A stretch of DNA of 64,000 nucleotides, taken from positions 7,068,001 to 7,132,000 of the forward strand of contig BSBN01000860.1 of the NCBI GenBank assembly GCA_027924645.1, written 5' to 3'. The notes beneath the pieces were generated by a model, which was not told where the DNA came from, ran no database searches, and saw nothing but the letters and a program-made list of their open reading frames with translations. A program made the translations under genes and the position numbers. This document shows, one piece after another, positions 34,418-46,690 of this stretch. Source of the DNA: Cunninghamia lanceolata. Its lineage: Eukaryota; Streptophyta; Pinopsida; Cupressales; Cupressaceae. How positions within the stretch are numbered: the stretch's first letter is position 1; each line of letters starts with the position of its first letter.

Positions 34418-34786
34418 TGTTAGTGTAGGTTTTTTATTCCTTATTATAAGGTTTTTCCTACACATCTTTTTAAGCTTGCTTAGGTAGTTTAATAATGTGA
34501 GCTATTTAATAGGCCTTTTATGTTAGTGGGTGCATGTGTGTGGTGTCAATCCATCCATGGAAGTTACTCCACCTCCCCCTATTTTTGGAGATGCTAGAGT
34601 TACATTTCCTATTGGTCAATATTGACACCTCACCCCACTCACCTTGCCTATAAATACTCACTCCTTTGCATGTATTTTTCATGGGTTATTCAATGCATTT
34701 CTCCAATATCTTGCATCAATATTCTCTTGGCTTTTTTTCATAACTCTCCCGTAGATGAATGCTTGCAGCTGATCCTGGCTCTAACA
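34418..34786 (+). repeat. 3' LTR of copia C
   Basis: 369 bp. Followed by AAAAC, the second copy of the target duplication. Confidence 0.96.
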
Positions 34787-36000
34787 AAAACTACACCGTG
34801 ATACTTACGCTTTGTCAATGATAATGCAATAAATGTCCACTTCTTGCAAGACTACAATTCATCTAGAAGAACTTCTAATCATTAACATCACTAGTCCAAT
34901 CTAAGTTGGTGAATCCCACAATTTGAGAAGCTTCTGATGCGTAGTGAATGCCAAAGTGTGATGTGCTTTGAATACAATGACCGTCATGTGGCTATTGAGA
35001 GAAATAGGAGACAAGTCCAACCACAAAGGAAATATTAGGATGATTGTGTATCAAGTACAAAAGATTACCAACCAATTGCTAATACAAAGTAGCATCGACT
35101 ATAGGAGTGGTGCAACTGGTAGAAAGTACAACACCTGATTGAAATAATGTGGGGATAGGCTTATAATTAGCCATGCCAAATCTCTGAAGAAAGTCAAGAG
35201 TGTACTTCTACTAAAAATGAAGAACACCTCTAAAGTTTGGCAAACTCAAAGACCAAGGAAGAAGTGTGAAAGACTAAGATCAGTCACATCAAACCACTCC
35301 ATCAATGCTCGTCGAACATTCTAGATCATGGAGGTGCAACACCTAATGAGAATCAAATCATCCACATATAACATAAGAATCAAAAGATCCTCTCCATGTC
35401 TTTGAGTGTAAATTGTAGGATCGAAATGGTAGTGTGTGAAGCTAGAAGCGAGCAAGAACCTATACATCTTCGCATACCAAGCCTTGAGGGCTTGTTTGTG
35501 ACCATACAATGAATGACAAGGCCTGCAAACAAGTGAAGAGTCATGTAGAAAACCTAGAGGTTGCTCTATGTAGATCTTCTCCTGAAGATTATAGTGTAAG
35601 AAAGCACTCTTTACATCCATATGATACATTGACCATCCCTAAGATGCAAATAGAGAAAGTACACGATGAATGGAATCCATCTTGGCAATAGGAGAAAAGG
35701 TCTCAGAATAGTCAATACCCTCAACCATCGAAAATATTTTAGCTACAAGATGGGCCTTATCCTTGTCGATAGAACCATCGACTACATATTTCATGCAGTA
35801 CGCCCACTTTCACCAAACCAAATTTCCTCCCTTAGGAAGAGGTACAAGATTCCATGTATTATTCTTCATCAATGAATAGTACTACTCTTGAAAAATTTTG
35901 AGGATTTGTTGAAAGTGCATGACTCAAGAAACTACACCTATTATTTGTGAGCAAGTATGGTGAGTATCTGTAGGATCACCAACAAGAGGTCCATCCTCCT
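34787..36000 (-). pseudogene. Copia D reverse transcriptase and start of RNase H, broken
   Basis: A surviving 102-codon frame (35321-35629) holds MDVKSAFLHYNLQE, LYGHKQALKAWYAK and the polymerase box LYVDDLIL with both Asp residues intact. Downstream (lower coordinates) degraded RNase H continues to 34787, where element C interrupts it. Upstream (35630-36000) the N-terminal reverse transcriptase is readable only in scraps. Several stops and shifts. Confidence 0.85.
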
Positions 36001-36205
36001 TATGAGTAGTGCAAGACCAACAGGGAAAAACTAGTACACTAGGAGGCAGTGGAGTAGGACCATCATCTGTATCATCCTAAAAAAGAAAAATATCCTCAAG
36101 TGATGAAGAATAAGGTAGAGTAGGTAGTGATGAAGAAGAAGTGGAGGGGGAATCCACCTATGTGAAGATCTCATCAAATTGGACATCTCTCTAAAAGTAG
36201 ACATA
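36001..36205 (-). other. Copia D integrase/reverse transcriptase linker, degraded
   Basis: Ser/Pro/Leu-rich minus-strand translation without a domain, in the position of the variable linker between integrase and reverse transcriptase. Confidence 0.5.
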
Positions 36206-36974
36206 TCAAGTGACAAGATCAAATAACTTGTAAGCCTTCACATCCTCACAATAGCCAACAATGATCAAAGGTTGACTCATCTTTTCCATTGCCTTACGTT
36301 GACCATCCATAATGAATTCCCAAGCCTCACTACCAAATACTTTGAACAAGGAAAGATCGAGCTTGATATGGAACCAAGCCTCCTCAGGAGTCATGTTCTT
36401 CACTGCCTTGTGGGGCATACGATTATGAATAAAGTTGGCATAATTGATTGCTTCAACCCAAAAGGTAGGAGCCATAGACCTTGATTGAATCATATAATTT
36501 TTCATATTCTATAATGTCATGTTCTTCCTCTCAGCTACACCATTCATTTTAGGAGTGTAAGGAACCGTATGTTGATGTTGAATACCATGCTCACTACAGA
36601 AATATTGAAAAACTTGATTCACATACTCACCCCATTATCTGTGTATTTGTCAAAGAGAAAGACTTGTTTTCTTATCCACAAATGCCTTGAAGGTCCTGAA
36701 AGTAGCAAAAATTTCACTCTTGTACTAAAGAAAGTACACTATGTGTTCCACAAGAAGTAATGTCAATAAAAGTGAGCACATACTTGGCCCTTGAAAATGA
36801 AGGAGTTAGAAAGAGCATGAGATCTCTATGGACCAACTCTAAGGGTGTCGAAGCTCGTGTAGCCTTACCCTTAAGAAAGGGATCCTGATAATGTTTACCA
36901 AATACAGAACATGGACAAACTCCCTCTCTGCAAGAAATCCTAGGTAGACCAACAACCAAATATTGTGTACTCAA
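36206..36974 (-). pseudogene. Copia D integrase, broken
   Basis: 36206-36505 carries the C-terminal side (FWVEAINYANFIHNRMP, MTPEEAW, FKVFGSEAW). 36714-36974 carries the N-terminal zinc region remnant and the core start (ELVHRDLM, YVLTFIDITS, where the family has FIDD.S, so the first catalytic Asp may survive as the D before I). The region between is frameshifted. Same minus strand and order as the rest of element D. Confidence 0.83.
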
Positions 36975-37386
36975 ATATTGAAGATACCTATAGTCAAATG
37001 ATCAAATCATTCATGCCAAAGCTTTCTCAATGAATTGGCATATTCTATAAGAGATGATCTTGATGAAGACTCAAGTCCATCAAATTTGTATAAGTGAGAC
37101 TCATGATCTACTCTCCTAAAGAAACAACTCTCTCAAGATCTTGTAGCTATCAAATAACCACATCAGTAGGAGTGAACTCAATTGTCTTCACATCCCCAGA
37201 ATGAAAATTTTGATATATGGAGAGAAGATTTGTAGAAATCCTACGAACAAGAAGAACATCCTCAATGCAACCATCTTGCAACTAAATGGTGCCTATCCCT
37301 AAAACTAGAATTTGCGAAGAGTTACCCATTATAATATTTAAAGTACAACTATTAGAAAGAGACTCAAGCAAATCACATGAATGGGT
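36975..37386 (-). pseudogene. Copia D protease, distal part
   Basis: Reads MGNSSQILVLGIGTIQLQDG, then TNLLSIYQNFHSG and KTIEFTPTDVVI, closely parallel to the protease body of element C (MGNNTYVNVIGKGSIEIGDG and so on). The catalytic box that should precede it is missing here. The reading stops abruptly at about 37386 and the box is found 12.4 kb away at 49800-49835. Confidence 0.82.
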
Positions 37387-38752
37387 TGTTAGAGCTCTAG
37401 TCCATTTTCTTATTTTATGCCCATGTTTGAAAAGTTAGTTTGCATCTTAAAAATTGATATCCAAATTTTTGGCCATTATGGTATCTTAGCTTACCTGAAC
37501 CATGTTGAGATTGCTTCAAAAGTCCCCTAGAATAGTCTGGACCAGTCAAAATTACCAAAATAGCTAAAAATAGTAAGATCTCTACTTTTAGAAAGTTTGC
37601 ATTTGAGCACACATGGACCTAAAATTTTACCCAAAGCTCCAAAATTGCTAAGTGAACATTGAGAGTGAATTTCACCAAAAGTCATGTACAAATATCAAGT
37701 TATTAAAGTTTCAAGTTTCTAAAAAACCTGAAAAAGATCTTAAATTTGAATTTTGAGGCTTTAAACGATTAAATGAGGCCTCGAAAATCATGAAATTTGG
37801 AAAAATCAATTTCAAGGTTGTAGATCTCTCTACGCTCTGTAGTATTAAAAAAAAGGGCTCAATCGAGTACCCGAATCAAAAGTTATGGCCACTGAAAGTT
37901 GTGCTCTTTTTCAGGTATTTCCAACAATGGGTTTTAAATGCCCATAAAAGTGAAATAAAAGAAGGGACCCAAATTTTGAAGATTTTTAAGAGGTGGGAAA
38001 AAGACAGTTGGACTAGTTTGGGCGCCCAAATTTCTAGCTTGGTTATAAATTGTAAAATCTTTTCATTGTAAAAAAGAGAGTTGGGGAATTTGGGGTTTGT
38101 GGAGAATTTGTGAAAAACTTTGAAATAAAAGTGCTTGTATATGTTTAGAAAGAATAAAAGGGTTTGAATATGTTTTTTGTATGCTTGCAATAATGATTTT
38201 ACTTTGTTATAATTTATATGAGTGAGGATTTGGGCTTGATTTTCTCCTTTGCAGTATTGTATTTTCTTGAAGAGAAGTAAGATTTTAAGGAAATTGGAAA
38301 AATCTTTGCTTGCACATTTGTTGTGAGATTTGCTAGTTTGGTTAGCACACTTTCAAGGAGAGTAGGGAGTCTTTCCAAGTAGTAAGTAGGATTTGTAGTA
38401 TTTGTAAAGGATTACTAAGGATGATCTTTTTTAGATTACATTTGAGGTTTAAGTTTCTATAAGGCAATGACATTTAATAGTTAAACTTTCAATCTATTTT
38501 GGTTAGGGGTTTAAATCATTGTAAGGAAATGATATTCTGTTGATAAATGACATAGTTAATCTTGTTTTTGATTAGATAATTTGGGAAGGGGACCAATCCC
38601 TTACATAGTAGAGTTCAATACAACAGTACTAGACATAACATATATGATACCAAAAACCAAGGCTGGCATAAACAACACCAAGCTAGGCAACCAAAACAAA
38701 CAGAAACAGAACAAAAGCAACATACAAATGATAGATATACAACACTAACAAA
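37387..38752. other. Left flank of the block, no gene seen
   Basis: AT-rich, with no coding on either strand beyond chance frames (37790-38071, 37876-38190). On the minus strand it would be the 3' untranslated region following the coiled-coil frame's stop at 38753-38755. Confidence 0.5.
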
Positions 38753-38800
38753 TCAATTCTTCATGCTCTTAACCAAGGAGTTCCAATCCTTAGTTAAAGT

Positions 38801-40154
38801 TGTTGGAATTAGTCCAGACAACTGGGGGGGGGGGGTGAATCAGTTGTCCCGCAAATTTTAATCTTTTCTTATTGTAATCTTCTTTAACAACTTTCAATCA
38901 GATAAACATTAAAGCATGAATCGATAACACAAGAGTAGAAATAAATTGAGCACACATAACACCAGAATTTTTATGTGGAAACCTAGTTAAGGGAAAACCG
39001 CGGTGGGGGTTAACCCACAAGATTTGTTCCCTGTTAAAAGTACTTAGAAGAAAAGGGAAGGCACATGCCTTCGGGCTCACCGCCCAGAGCTCACTGCTCA
39101 AGAGAGGCTCACTACCTACATAATTTATGTTTAATACAAAAAGAATGAACTGTTAAATAGCATCTTCTTTATGCCTGGTTCAGTTCCTTAGAAAGCTCAC
39201 AAAACTTCTGCTCTGCTCCAAATACTTCTTCTCTAGCTCTTCATCTAAACATCTCTTATTCTTCTACTTCTCCTCTCCTCTGCTCTGCCTTTGATCCTTT
39301 CTTTGGATTTTATTATTTTCGCACAAGGATAATTTTCCACAACTCATCAACAAGTATTTATACGCTTCATCAACCTTGGAATGAACATCAAGGTTGGCAC
39401 TACAAACATCTGACTTAATGCGAATCACTAAGTTGTCGGGTAAACATAACTGGGACTCAAATCTTCCTTGATCAACACACCATGCTTCATAGAATTGCTC
39501 TTAGATCATCCGCAACACGCTTAAATCATCCGGTCGGCCAAGACTGGGAAGAACAACACCAAGAAGGAAATCTTCTTTGAGAAGCTCAAACTTCAATGTG
39601 GACCTCCAACATAGTAGACACACGATCTAGAGACCTCCACAAGCACATTGAATTCAACAAAAACATTTGTACTCCTCCAAATCATCAGAATCACTTGCAT
39701 CTTCCTTTGGAACCTTAAGAACCTTGTCTGCCATGACTGTCACATTAGAAAGATTGCTTGCAGACCTACAAACCATGAACCACTTGAATGGATGATACAC
39801 ACTGACTTCCCAAACATGCCTCTAGATCCGCAGATCATCATTTGACATATCTGGAACAATCCGGACCTCTTTCCTGTCACTCTGTCTCTTTTGAACACTA
39901 CAAAACTGGTTCTACTTAGATGACCATAACTTCTTCAAATCTTCATGTGAACCCTTCAAAACTTAACTAGAGCTTCTTCAGGCAATCCTCTACTCAGCCA
40001 TATGATCCGCATACATTGATCCTCATTAATTTTCCCAATATCCTCAACAATCTAGTCTTCTATACAGGCAGCAAAATAGGATATAGTTGAAACCAATGAC
40101 AACAAGGATATGTTGACATCAATGACAACACCAATTAGGCACATATTTGCAACA
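38801..40154 (-). repeat. 3' LTR of copia B
   Basis: 1,354 bp, TGTTGGAATTAGTCC to TATTTGCAACA on the plus strand. A run of 12 G near 38824-38837 is longer than in the partner LTR and may be polymorphic or a sequencing problem. Confidence 0.93.
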
Positions 40155-40167
40155 ATCTCCCCCTTTG
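40155..40167 (-). other. Polypurine tract of copia B
   Basis: Minus-strand ACAAAGGGGGAGAT abuts the LTR start TGTTGCAAAT. Confidence 0.88.
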
Positions 40168-40423
40168 TCATTGATGACAACATATGATGTGAAAAAATGA
40201 TTTGACCATCAAGACAAGACCTTTTCCCCCTTTCTCAATCACTTTCTTCACTGCTCCCCCTTTCATCAGCGACTAGTTTTTCACAGGAACTTCTCTCCCC
40301 CTTTGACATCAATGGCAAAGGGCACATATTTGCAATTTTTTCTCCCATTTTGTTTCAGACTGGTCCCAAAATTTTTAAACTGACTACGCCCCCTGAGTAG
40401 TATCTCCTTAACATCAATCTGGA

Positions 40424-42290
40424 TCACAAGATATGACTATGATCAAGAGGGGTAATAACCCCTAACTTCTCTCTGAGATACTCAAAAGTATCCTTGGGAA
40501 GAGGCTTAGCAAAAATATCTGCAATCTGATCCTTTGAAGACACAAACTCCAGCTCGACTTCATTCTCATTTACCTTCTCTCTCAAGAAATGAAACTTAAT
40601 GGATATATGCATTGTCTTTGAATGCAATACCAGATTCTTTGAGATACTTATTGCACTTGAATTATCACAGAAGGTTGTGACAGGCTCCTCATACACAATT
40701 ATGATGTCCTTCAACATTTCCTTCATCCACAGAACTTGAGTGCAATTGTTTGTTGTTACTATATACTTTGCCTCTACTGTAGATAGGGATATTGCCTCCT
40801 ATTTTTTGCTCAGCTAAGAAACCAATTTCTTCCCAAGAAGAATGCACCACCACTAGTACTTTACCTGTCATCCACATCTCCTGCCCAATCAACATCTGTA
40901 TATGCATGAAGGGTGAAGTCATTGTCTTTTGGATACCACAATCCATAATCAGGTGTTCCTTTGAGATATCTAAAGATTCTTTTAATTGCTACAACATGGG
41001 ATTCTTTAGGATCAGCTTGGAATCTAGCAACAAGCCCAACTGCATTCATGATATTAGGTCTGGTCTGAGTCAAATAGAGTAGTCCTCCAATCATTGATCT
41101 ATACTGTTTCTGATTCTCCTTAGGGGAGTCATCATCTTTACTCAACTTACATCTAGTTACCATAGGCGTACCTACTGGCTTTGAATCTTCCATTCCAAAC
41201 TTCTTCAACAATTCTTTCACATACTTACACTGAGATATAAAGATACCTTTATCTGACTGAGTGATTTGCAGACCTAAGAATAAATTCATCTCACCAAACA
41301 TGGACATCTCAAATTCACTTTGCATCTGATCAACAAATGTTTTGCACGTGCTCTCATTTCCACCAAAAATGATATCATCAACAAATACCTCAACAATCAG
41401 AATATTCTCATGATCAATCTTGAAGTAGAGACTACTGTCAGCAGTGCCTTTGCTATAACCTAGCTTTAGCAAATACTTATCTAATCTTGCATACCAGGCT
41501 CTCGGGGCTTGTTTGAGTGCATACAATGCTTTCCTTAATCTGCAAACCATGTCTCTCTGATCAGACAACTAAAATCCTTCTGGTTGCTCAATGTAGACTT
41601 CTTCTTACTCTCCATTTAGAAATGCTAACTTGACATCCATCTGATAGACTTTGAAATCTTTATAAGCAGCAAAAGCAAGAAACAATCTGACTGCCTCTAT
41701 TCTTGCCACCAAAGCAAAAGTTTCTTCAAAATCAATTCCTTCCACTCGAGAATATCCTTTGCATACCAACCTTGCTTTATTTCTTACAACTTCACTATCT
41801 TCATTTAGTTTATTCCGGAAGACCCATTTAGTTTCAATCACATTTTTGTCCTCAAGTCTAGAAACAAGATCCTCAATGTGATTCTTTTCAATTTGCATTA
41901 GTTCTTCCTCCATTTCTTTTACCCAGATTTCATCATTGCAGGCTTCACTTACTGATTTTGGTTCAATCTTTGAAATCAAACAAATCTCTTCTTTATCTTC
42001 AACAATTCTTCTCCTAGTTCGAACACCTTTATTTCTATCTCCTATGATTTGATCTTCAAAATGATTCATCTTTACATACCTGGGAGTTTTGGGAATTGCT
42101 TGAGCTTCTGTTTCTTGAGCTTGTTCCTTAAATTTTGCACTATCTTCTTGAATTACTAGATTGATTTGCCTTTCTTGACTTGGATTTTCATCTTGATCAT
42201 CTGAATCATATTCGTAAGACCTGGAATGTCCTGCTTTGCTCTCATCAACTCTGACATTAGCACTTTTAACAATTTTTTTCAACCTCTTGT
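40424..42290 (-). pseudogene. Copia B reverse transcriptase and RNase H, broken
   Basis: 42282-41605 covers the linker and RT start ([36 protein letters not shown]). A stop then follows and 41568-40861 continues with LYALKQAPRAWYARLDKYL, the polymerase box FVDDIIFGG (Asp pair intact), the KYVKELLKKFGM region and HAYTDVDWAGD of RNase H. After further stops the end of RNase H is readable at 40726-40424 (CDNSSAISISKN, HISIKFHFLREKV, DIFAKPL). The element's copying enzyme is thus recognisable but not translatable as one chain. Confidence 0.9.
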
Positions 42291-43480
42291 TAAAGCACCA
42301 GTATGCTTTGCTTTGAGTAGAGTAACCCAGAAAAATTCCTTCATCACTTCTTGCTTCAAACTTGCCTAGATCCTCATCTCTTTTGATATAACATCTACTA
42401 CCAAAAACTCTGAAATATCTTACAGTAGGAGGATGACCAAACTAGAGTTCATAAGGAGTCTTACCAGAATTGCCTTTGATCTGCACCTGGTTAAGAGTGT
42501 AGACAACAGTACTTATAGCTTCTTTCTAATAAACTTGTGGAACATTTGTTTCCATCATCATGGTCATGGCAACTTCTTGAATGGTCTAGTTCTTTCTTTC
42601 CACAACTCCATTTTGCTGAGGAGTCCTAGGAGCAGATAACTGTCTTTTTATTCCATGCTTTTCGCAGAATGTATCAAACTCACCAGAGGTAAATTCTCCA
42701 CCTCTGTCAAATCTCAGACACTTTATCTTTACACCAATCTTATTTTCCACCATAACTTTGAAAACTTTGAATTTGTCAATAGCTTCTGATTTTTCTTTTA
42801 AGAAAGTTACCCACATAATCCAGGAGTAATCATCAATCAGAAACATAAAATATCTCTTCTTGCACACTCCTAATTCTAGCAGGACCACATAGATCAGTAT
42901 GCACAAGTTCCAATCGCCCACTTGAAAATTATTCTTTACTTTTGAATGATGTTTTGTTCTATTTACCCAATTGACATTCTCTACACATGCTATTAGGTTT
43001 CACAAGTCTTGAAAGATCTCTCACAGCCTGAGTAGAACTTATCTTGACAATGTTGTCAAAATTCACATGACACATTCTCATATGCCACAACCAACTCTAA
43101 TCTGTCTATGCAATCAAACAACTTTTACCAAAACTACTTAATTGAAAGATGTTACCTCTAGTTTGTGTACCAGATGTAATTTCAATTCTGGAGCTTTCCA
43201 AGATTCTGCATTTTCCATCCTTCAATCGGAGATCATAACCCTTGTCAACCAACTGTCCAACACTGAAAAGATTATGCTTTAGCCCTTCCACATACAAAAC
43301 ATCATTTGTGTTATTCTTACCATCAAAAGAGATGGATCCTCTACCACGGATTCTACCAGTTGAGTTATCTCCAAATTTCACAATTCCACCTTCATATTTT
43401 TTGAAGTTTATAAACTTACTTTTTATAACCAGTCATATGATGAGAACATCCACTATTAATCACCCATTCATCTTTTTGAA
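42291..43480 (-). pseudogene. Copia B protease and integrase, broken
   Basis: The protease box reads WVINSGCSHHMTG: the catalytic Asp codon (43457-43455) is AAT, giving Asn. The body follows (RGRGSISF, NDVLYVEGLKHNLFSVGQL). The GAG-pre-integrase zinc region (LWHMRMCHVNF ... CRECQLGK) and the integrase core are spread over shifted frames. 42921-42586 holds MFLIDDYSWIMWV, RFDRGGEFTS and TPQQNGVVERKN, so the D, D and E catalytic residues all survive. Downstream to 42291 is the integrase C-terminal part in fragments. Confidence 0.88.
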
Positions 43481-43652
43481 CAACCTGAGTAGCCAAGGCA
43501 CTTTCTACAATTACACAGCTAGCAGATTTAGTAGACATTGGATCTTCTTCTTTTATAGCAATGAACACCCAATCATCTTCAATGGCACCTCCATGGTCGG
43601 CTTAATCATTTGTGACTCCTTCTCCAGCTTCTTGGACATAGTAACATTTCTT

Positions 43653-44541
43653 CTAACCTTTATATATGTTAGGGCTTGTCTTTGAAAATTTCTTCGGACA
43701 TCTTGAGGCAAAATGACCAATCTTATTACAAGCAAAAGATTTGAATGGCAACTTTCTTTCATACTTACCAGATCCTCTTGGCATTCTTTTGGCAATAAGA
43801 GCTTTAAGTTCTGTAGACTCAATTTCATCATTTTCAAGATCCTTCCTTGCCTTAGCAAATCTATTTGATCTTGCAGAAGCGCTTTCACTCGGATCATATC
43901 TTTGTTTTCCATATACACTGGCCTTAAAAGCAGATTCAGACTTAGGAAGAGAATCACCAAACTCACTTAATTCAAAAGCTAAAATTTTGCCAACCAGCTG
44001 ATCTCTTGTAACTTTTGAGATAGTCCTGATCTCCTCTATAGCAGCAACCTTATGTTTGTATGAATCAGATAAAGATCTGAGTACTTTTGCCACAATCTTT
44101 GATTCTTCCAAAGTTCCACCAGCACACGTGATACCACACACAAGTTCATTTATCTATTGCATGTAGATTGTGATGTTTTCATTTTCACTCATCCTCAAAT
44201 TTTCCTCTCAGACTTTGTAGCTTGGCACATTTGACATGTTCATCGCCTTCATAAAGATTCTCCAACTTCTTCTATATTTCATGAGCAATTTTTAGTCCAA
44301 AGACATTTGTCATTTTTGAATCAGTCAGGGCACTCAACAAGGCTTCTTTAGCTCAAAGGTTATTTTCAGCATCTTTGATTTGATTTGGAGTTGAAGGACC
44401 TTTCTTTGGAAGTTTATACTCATCATTGGTTATCGCCCAATAAGCATCACCCATGCATTGCAAATGGCACTCCATGCGACTCTTCCAAACAAAGTAATTT
44501 GTTCCATTGAATCTCAGACTATCCTTCTTGTAAGTCGACAT
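43653..44541 (-). pseudogene. Copia B gag, broken
   Basis: Starts MSTYKKDSLRFNGTNYFVWK at 44541, the normal head of copia Gag, stopping after 62 codons. The second open part, 44141-43653, holds the rest of the capsid region (KVLRSLSDSYKHKV, ISKVTRDQLVGKILAFE) and a zinc knuckle SFACNKIGHFASRC, in which the first Cys has become Ser. The middle (44142-44352) is frameshifted but still shows KKLENLYEGDEH-like text. Confidence 0.87.
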
Positions 44542-44580
44542 CCTGGATCTCCTTAGGTGGTTAAGCTTCTTTTAGAAGAA

Positions 44581-44596
44581 CTTGGCTCTGATACCA
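44581..44596 (-). other. Primer-binding site of copia B
   Basis: Minus-strand TGGTATCAGAGCCAAG, two bases from the LTR end, complementary to initiator tRNA-Met. Confidence 0.93.
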
Positions 44597-44598
44597 AT

Positions 44599-45935
44599 TG
44601 TTGGAATTAGTCCAGACAACTGAGAGGGGGGGTGAATCAATTGTCCCACAAATTTTAATCTTTTTTGCTTTTAATCTTCTTTAACAATTTTCAATTAGAT
44701 AAACATTAAAGCATGAATCAATAACACAAGAGCAAAAATAAATTGAGCACACATAACACCAAAATTTTTACATGGAAACCCGGTTAAAAGGAAAACCACA
44801 GTGGGGGTTAATCTACAAGATTTGTACCCTGTTAAAAGTACTTAGAAGAAAAGGGAAGGCACATGCCTTCGGGCTCACTGCTCAAGAGAGGCTCACTGCC
44901 TATAGAATTTATGTTTAATATAGAAAGAATGAACTATGAAATAACATCTTCTTTATGCCCGATTCAATTCCTTAGAAAGCTCACAAAACTTCTGCTCTAC
45001 TCCAAATACTTCTTCCCTAGCTCTTCATCTAAACATCTCTTATTCTTCTGCTTCTCCTGTGCTTTGCTCTACCTTTGATCATTTCTTTGGATTTTATTAT
45101 TTTTGCACAAGGATAATTTTCCACAACTCATCAATAAGTATTTATACACTTCATCAACCTTGGAACGAACATCAAGGTCGGCACTACAAACATCTGACTT
45201 AATGCGAATCACTAAGCTATCATCCAAACATAATTGGGACTCAAATCTTCCTTGATCACCATGCCACGTTTCATAGAATTGCTCTTAGATCATCCGCAAC
45301 ACGCTTGAATCATCCGGTTGGCCAAGACTAGGAAGAACAACAACACCAAGAAGGAAATCTTCTTTGACAAGCTCAAACTTCAATGCAGACCTCTAAAATA
45401 GTAGTCACATGATCCATTCACAAGCACATTGAATTCAACAAAAACATCCCTACTACTCCAAATCATTAGAATCACTTGCATCTTCCTTCGGAACCTCAAG
45501 AACCGTGTCTACCATGACTATCACATTAGAAAGTTTTCTTGCGGACCTCCAAACCATGAACCACTTGAATGGATGATACACACTGACTTCCCAAACATGC
45601 ATCTAGATCCGCAGATCATCATTTGACATATTCGAAACAATCCAGACCTCTTTCCTATCACTCTGTCTCTTCTAAACACTGCAAAACTGGTTCTACTCAT
45701 ATGGCCATAGCTTCTTCAAATCTTCATGCAAACCTTTCAAAACTTAACTAGAGCTTCTTCAGACAATCCTCTACATAGCCATATGATCCATATACATTGA
45801 TCCTTATTAATTTTCTCAATATCCTCAACAATCCAGTCTTCTATACAGGCATCAAAATAGGATACAGTTAACACCAATGGCAACAAGGATATGTTGACAT
45901 CAATGACAACACCGATTCTGCACATATCTGCAACA
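44599..45935 (-). repeat. 5' LTR of copia B
   Basis: 1,337 bp, same ends as the 3' LTR (plus strand TGTTGGAATT to ATCTGCAACA). Confidence 0.93.
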
Positions 45936-46690
45936 AAAGTATCCAGCTTGTTATCCCAGCTAGTAGCAGTAAGATCCATCTGATCCTTTTTATACTTAAG
46001 TTTCTTCCTATAAACATCAATGTCCTCCTCCTGCTAGTGTTTATGCTTCGAGAGCTTGGCCTGTAGAGTGAGAACGCTCTAAACAACCCTCCTCATCATG
46101 TAATCTCTGACATTTACCAAGTTATTCATGGCCTTTTCAACTTTCACAATTATATTCTAATATAACTTAAGGGTATCATACATATTATTCCACTTGTTAG
46201 TACAATTACCACACATCTTCTCTCTCCCATGCAGCTCTTCAAGGTGGTTGACTCCATTTATCTCAGTAAGGTCATTTTGATTAACCTTTTCATATTGATC
46301 ACCTTTAGCATTATCTTCATCAAAAATATCAAAGTAATTCTTCATATTAACACCATCATTGTCATCATTGGGATCAGGAACATAAACATCAATAGACACC
46401 TCTAGGGTGTGCTCTTCCTCCCAGACATCCTTTTGCTCACTTGACTCATTTTTTGAACCACCATCTTCTTGTCCTTACCCCTCTCCGAGCTCCCCTATAA
46501 AATTGGCTAGATGAGTAGATCTTCGATTCCAACTAGCAATGCGGGCATACACTTTGTCCATAGTGACAGATTTTTCAAGATCATAAGGCTCATATTCTTT
46601 ATCAAGGGTGAAATTAGCCTCAACAAATTTATTGCTAACTTTCTTCTTCAGAGTATTGCGGGGGAGGGTCCCTCACTGTCCTTATGATGT

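Larger units (their letters stand above)
31038..34786 (+). mobile_element. Young non-autonomous copia element C (gag plus partial protease only)
   Basis: 3,749 bp with target duplication AAAAC (31033-31037, 34787-34791). The LTRs (371 and 369 bp) differ by two substitutions and one TG dinucleotide indel, so the insertion is very recent. A tRNA-iMet primer site and a purine tract AAGGGGGG are intact. Inside are an intact gag, a crippled protease and a long open frame of unknown origin. Integrase, reverse transcriptase and RNase H are absent. Mobilisation must have used enzymes from a relative. The gag and protease regions resemble those of element D, the copy it landed in, though the LTR sequences differ. 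Confidence 0.95.
38801..45935 (-). mobile_element. Copia LTR retrotransposon B, full-length, inactive
   Basis: 7,135 bp on the minus strand with target duplication AAAGT (38796-38800, 45936-45940). The 5' LTR is 44599-45935 and the 3' LTR 38801-40154; by eye they are alike in the low-to-mid nineties percent. The primer site and polypurine tract are intact. Gag, protease, integrase, reverse transcriptase and RNase H follow in Copia order with many stops and shifts. The protease has lost its catalytic Asp. The long LTRs carry the GGGGGGGTGAATCA block shared with three other LTRs of this window. Confidence 0.95.
38753..46690 (-). pseudogene. Unidentified coiled-coil protein frame, interrupted by copia B
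   Basis: From about 46690 down to 45941 one minus-strand frame stays readable with only a few nonsense codons (for example at 46476-46478 and 46157-46159). The frame then continues past copia B, 38800 down to a natural TGA at 38753-38755, if one target-duplication copy is dropped. The N-terminal part has DKEYEPYDLEK and MDKVYARIASWNRR, the middle is very acidic (VPDPNDDNDG), and the C-terminal part is Lys/Leu-rich with heptad-like spacing (SVLTLQAKLSKHK, YRKKLKYKKDQ). Roughly 270 residues. I recognise no family. It could be an accessory frame of the inserting element or a captured gene. Confidence 0.55.
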
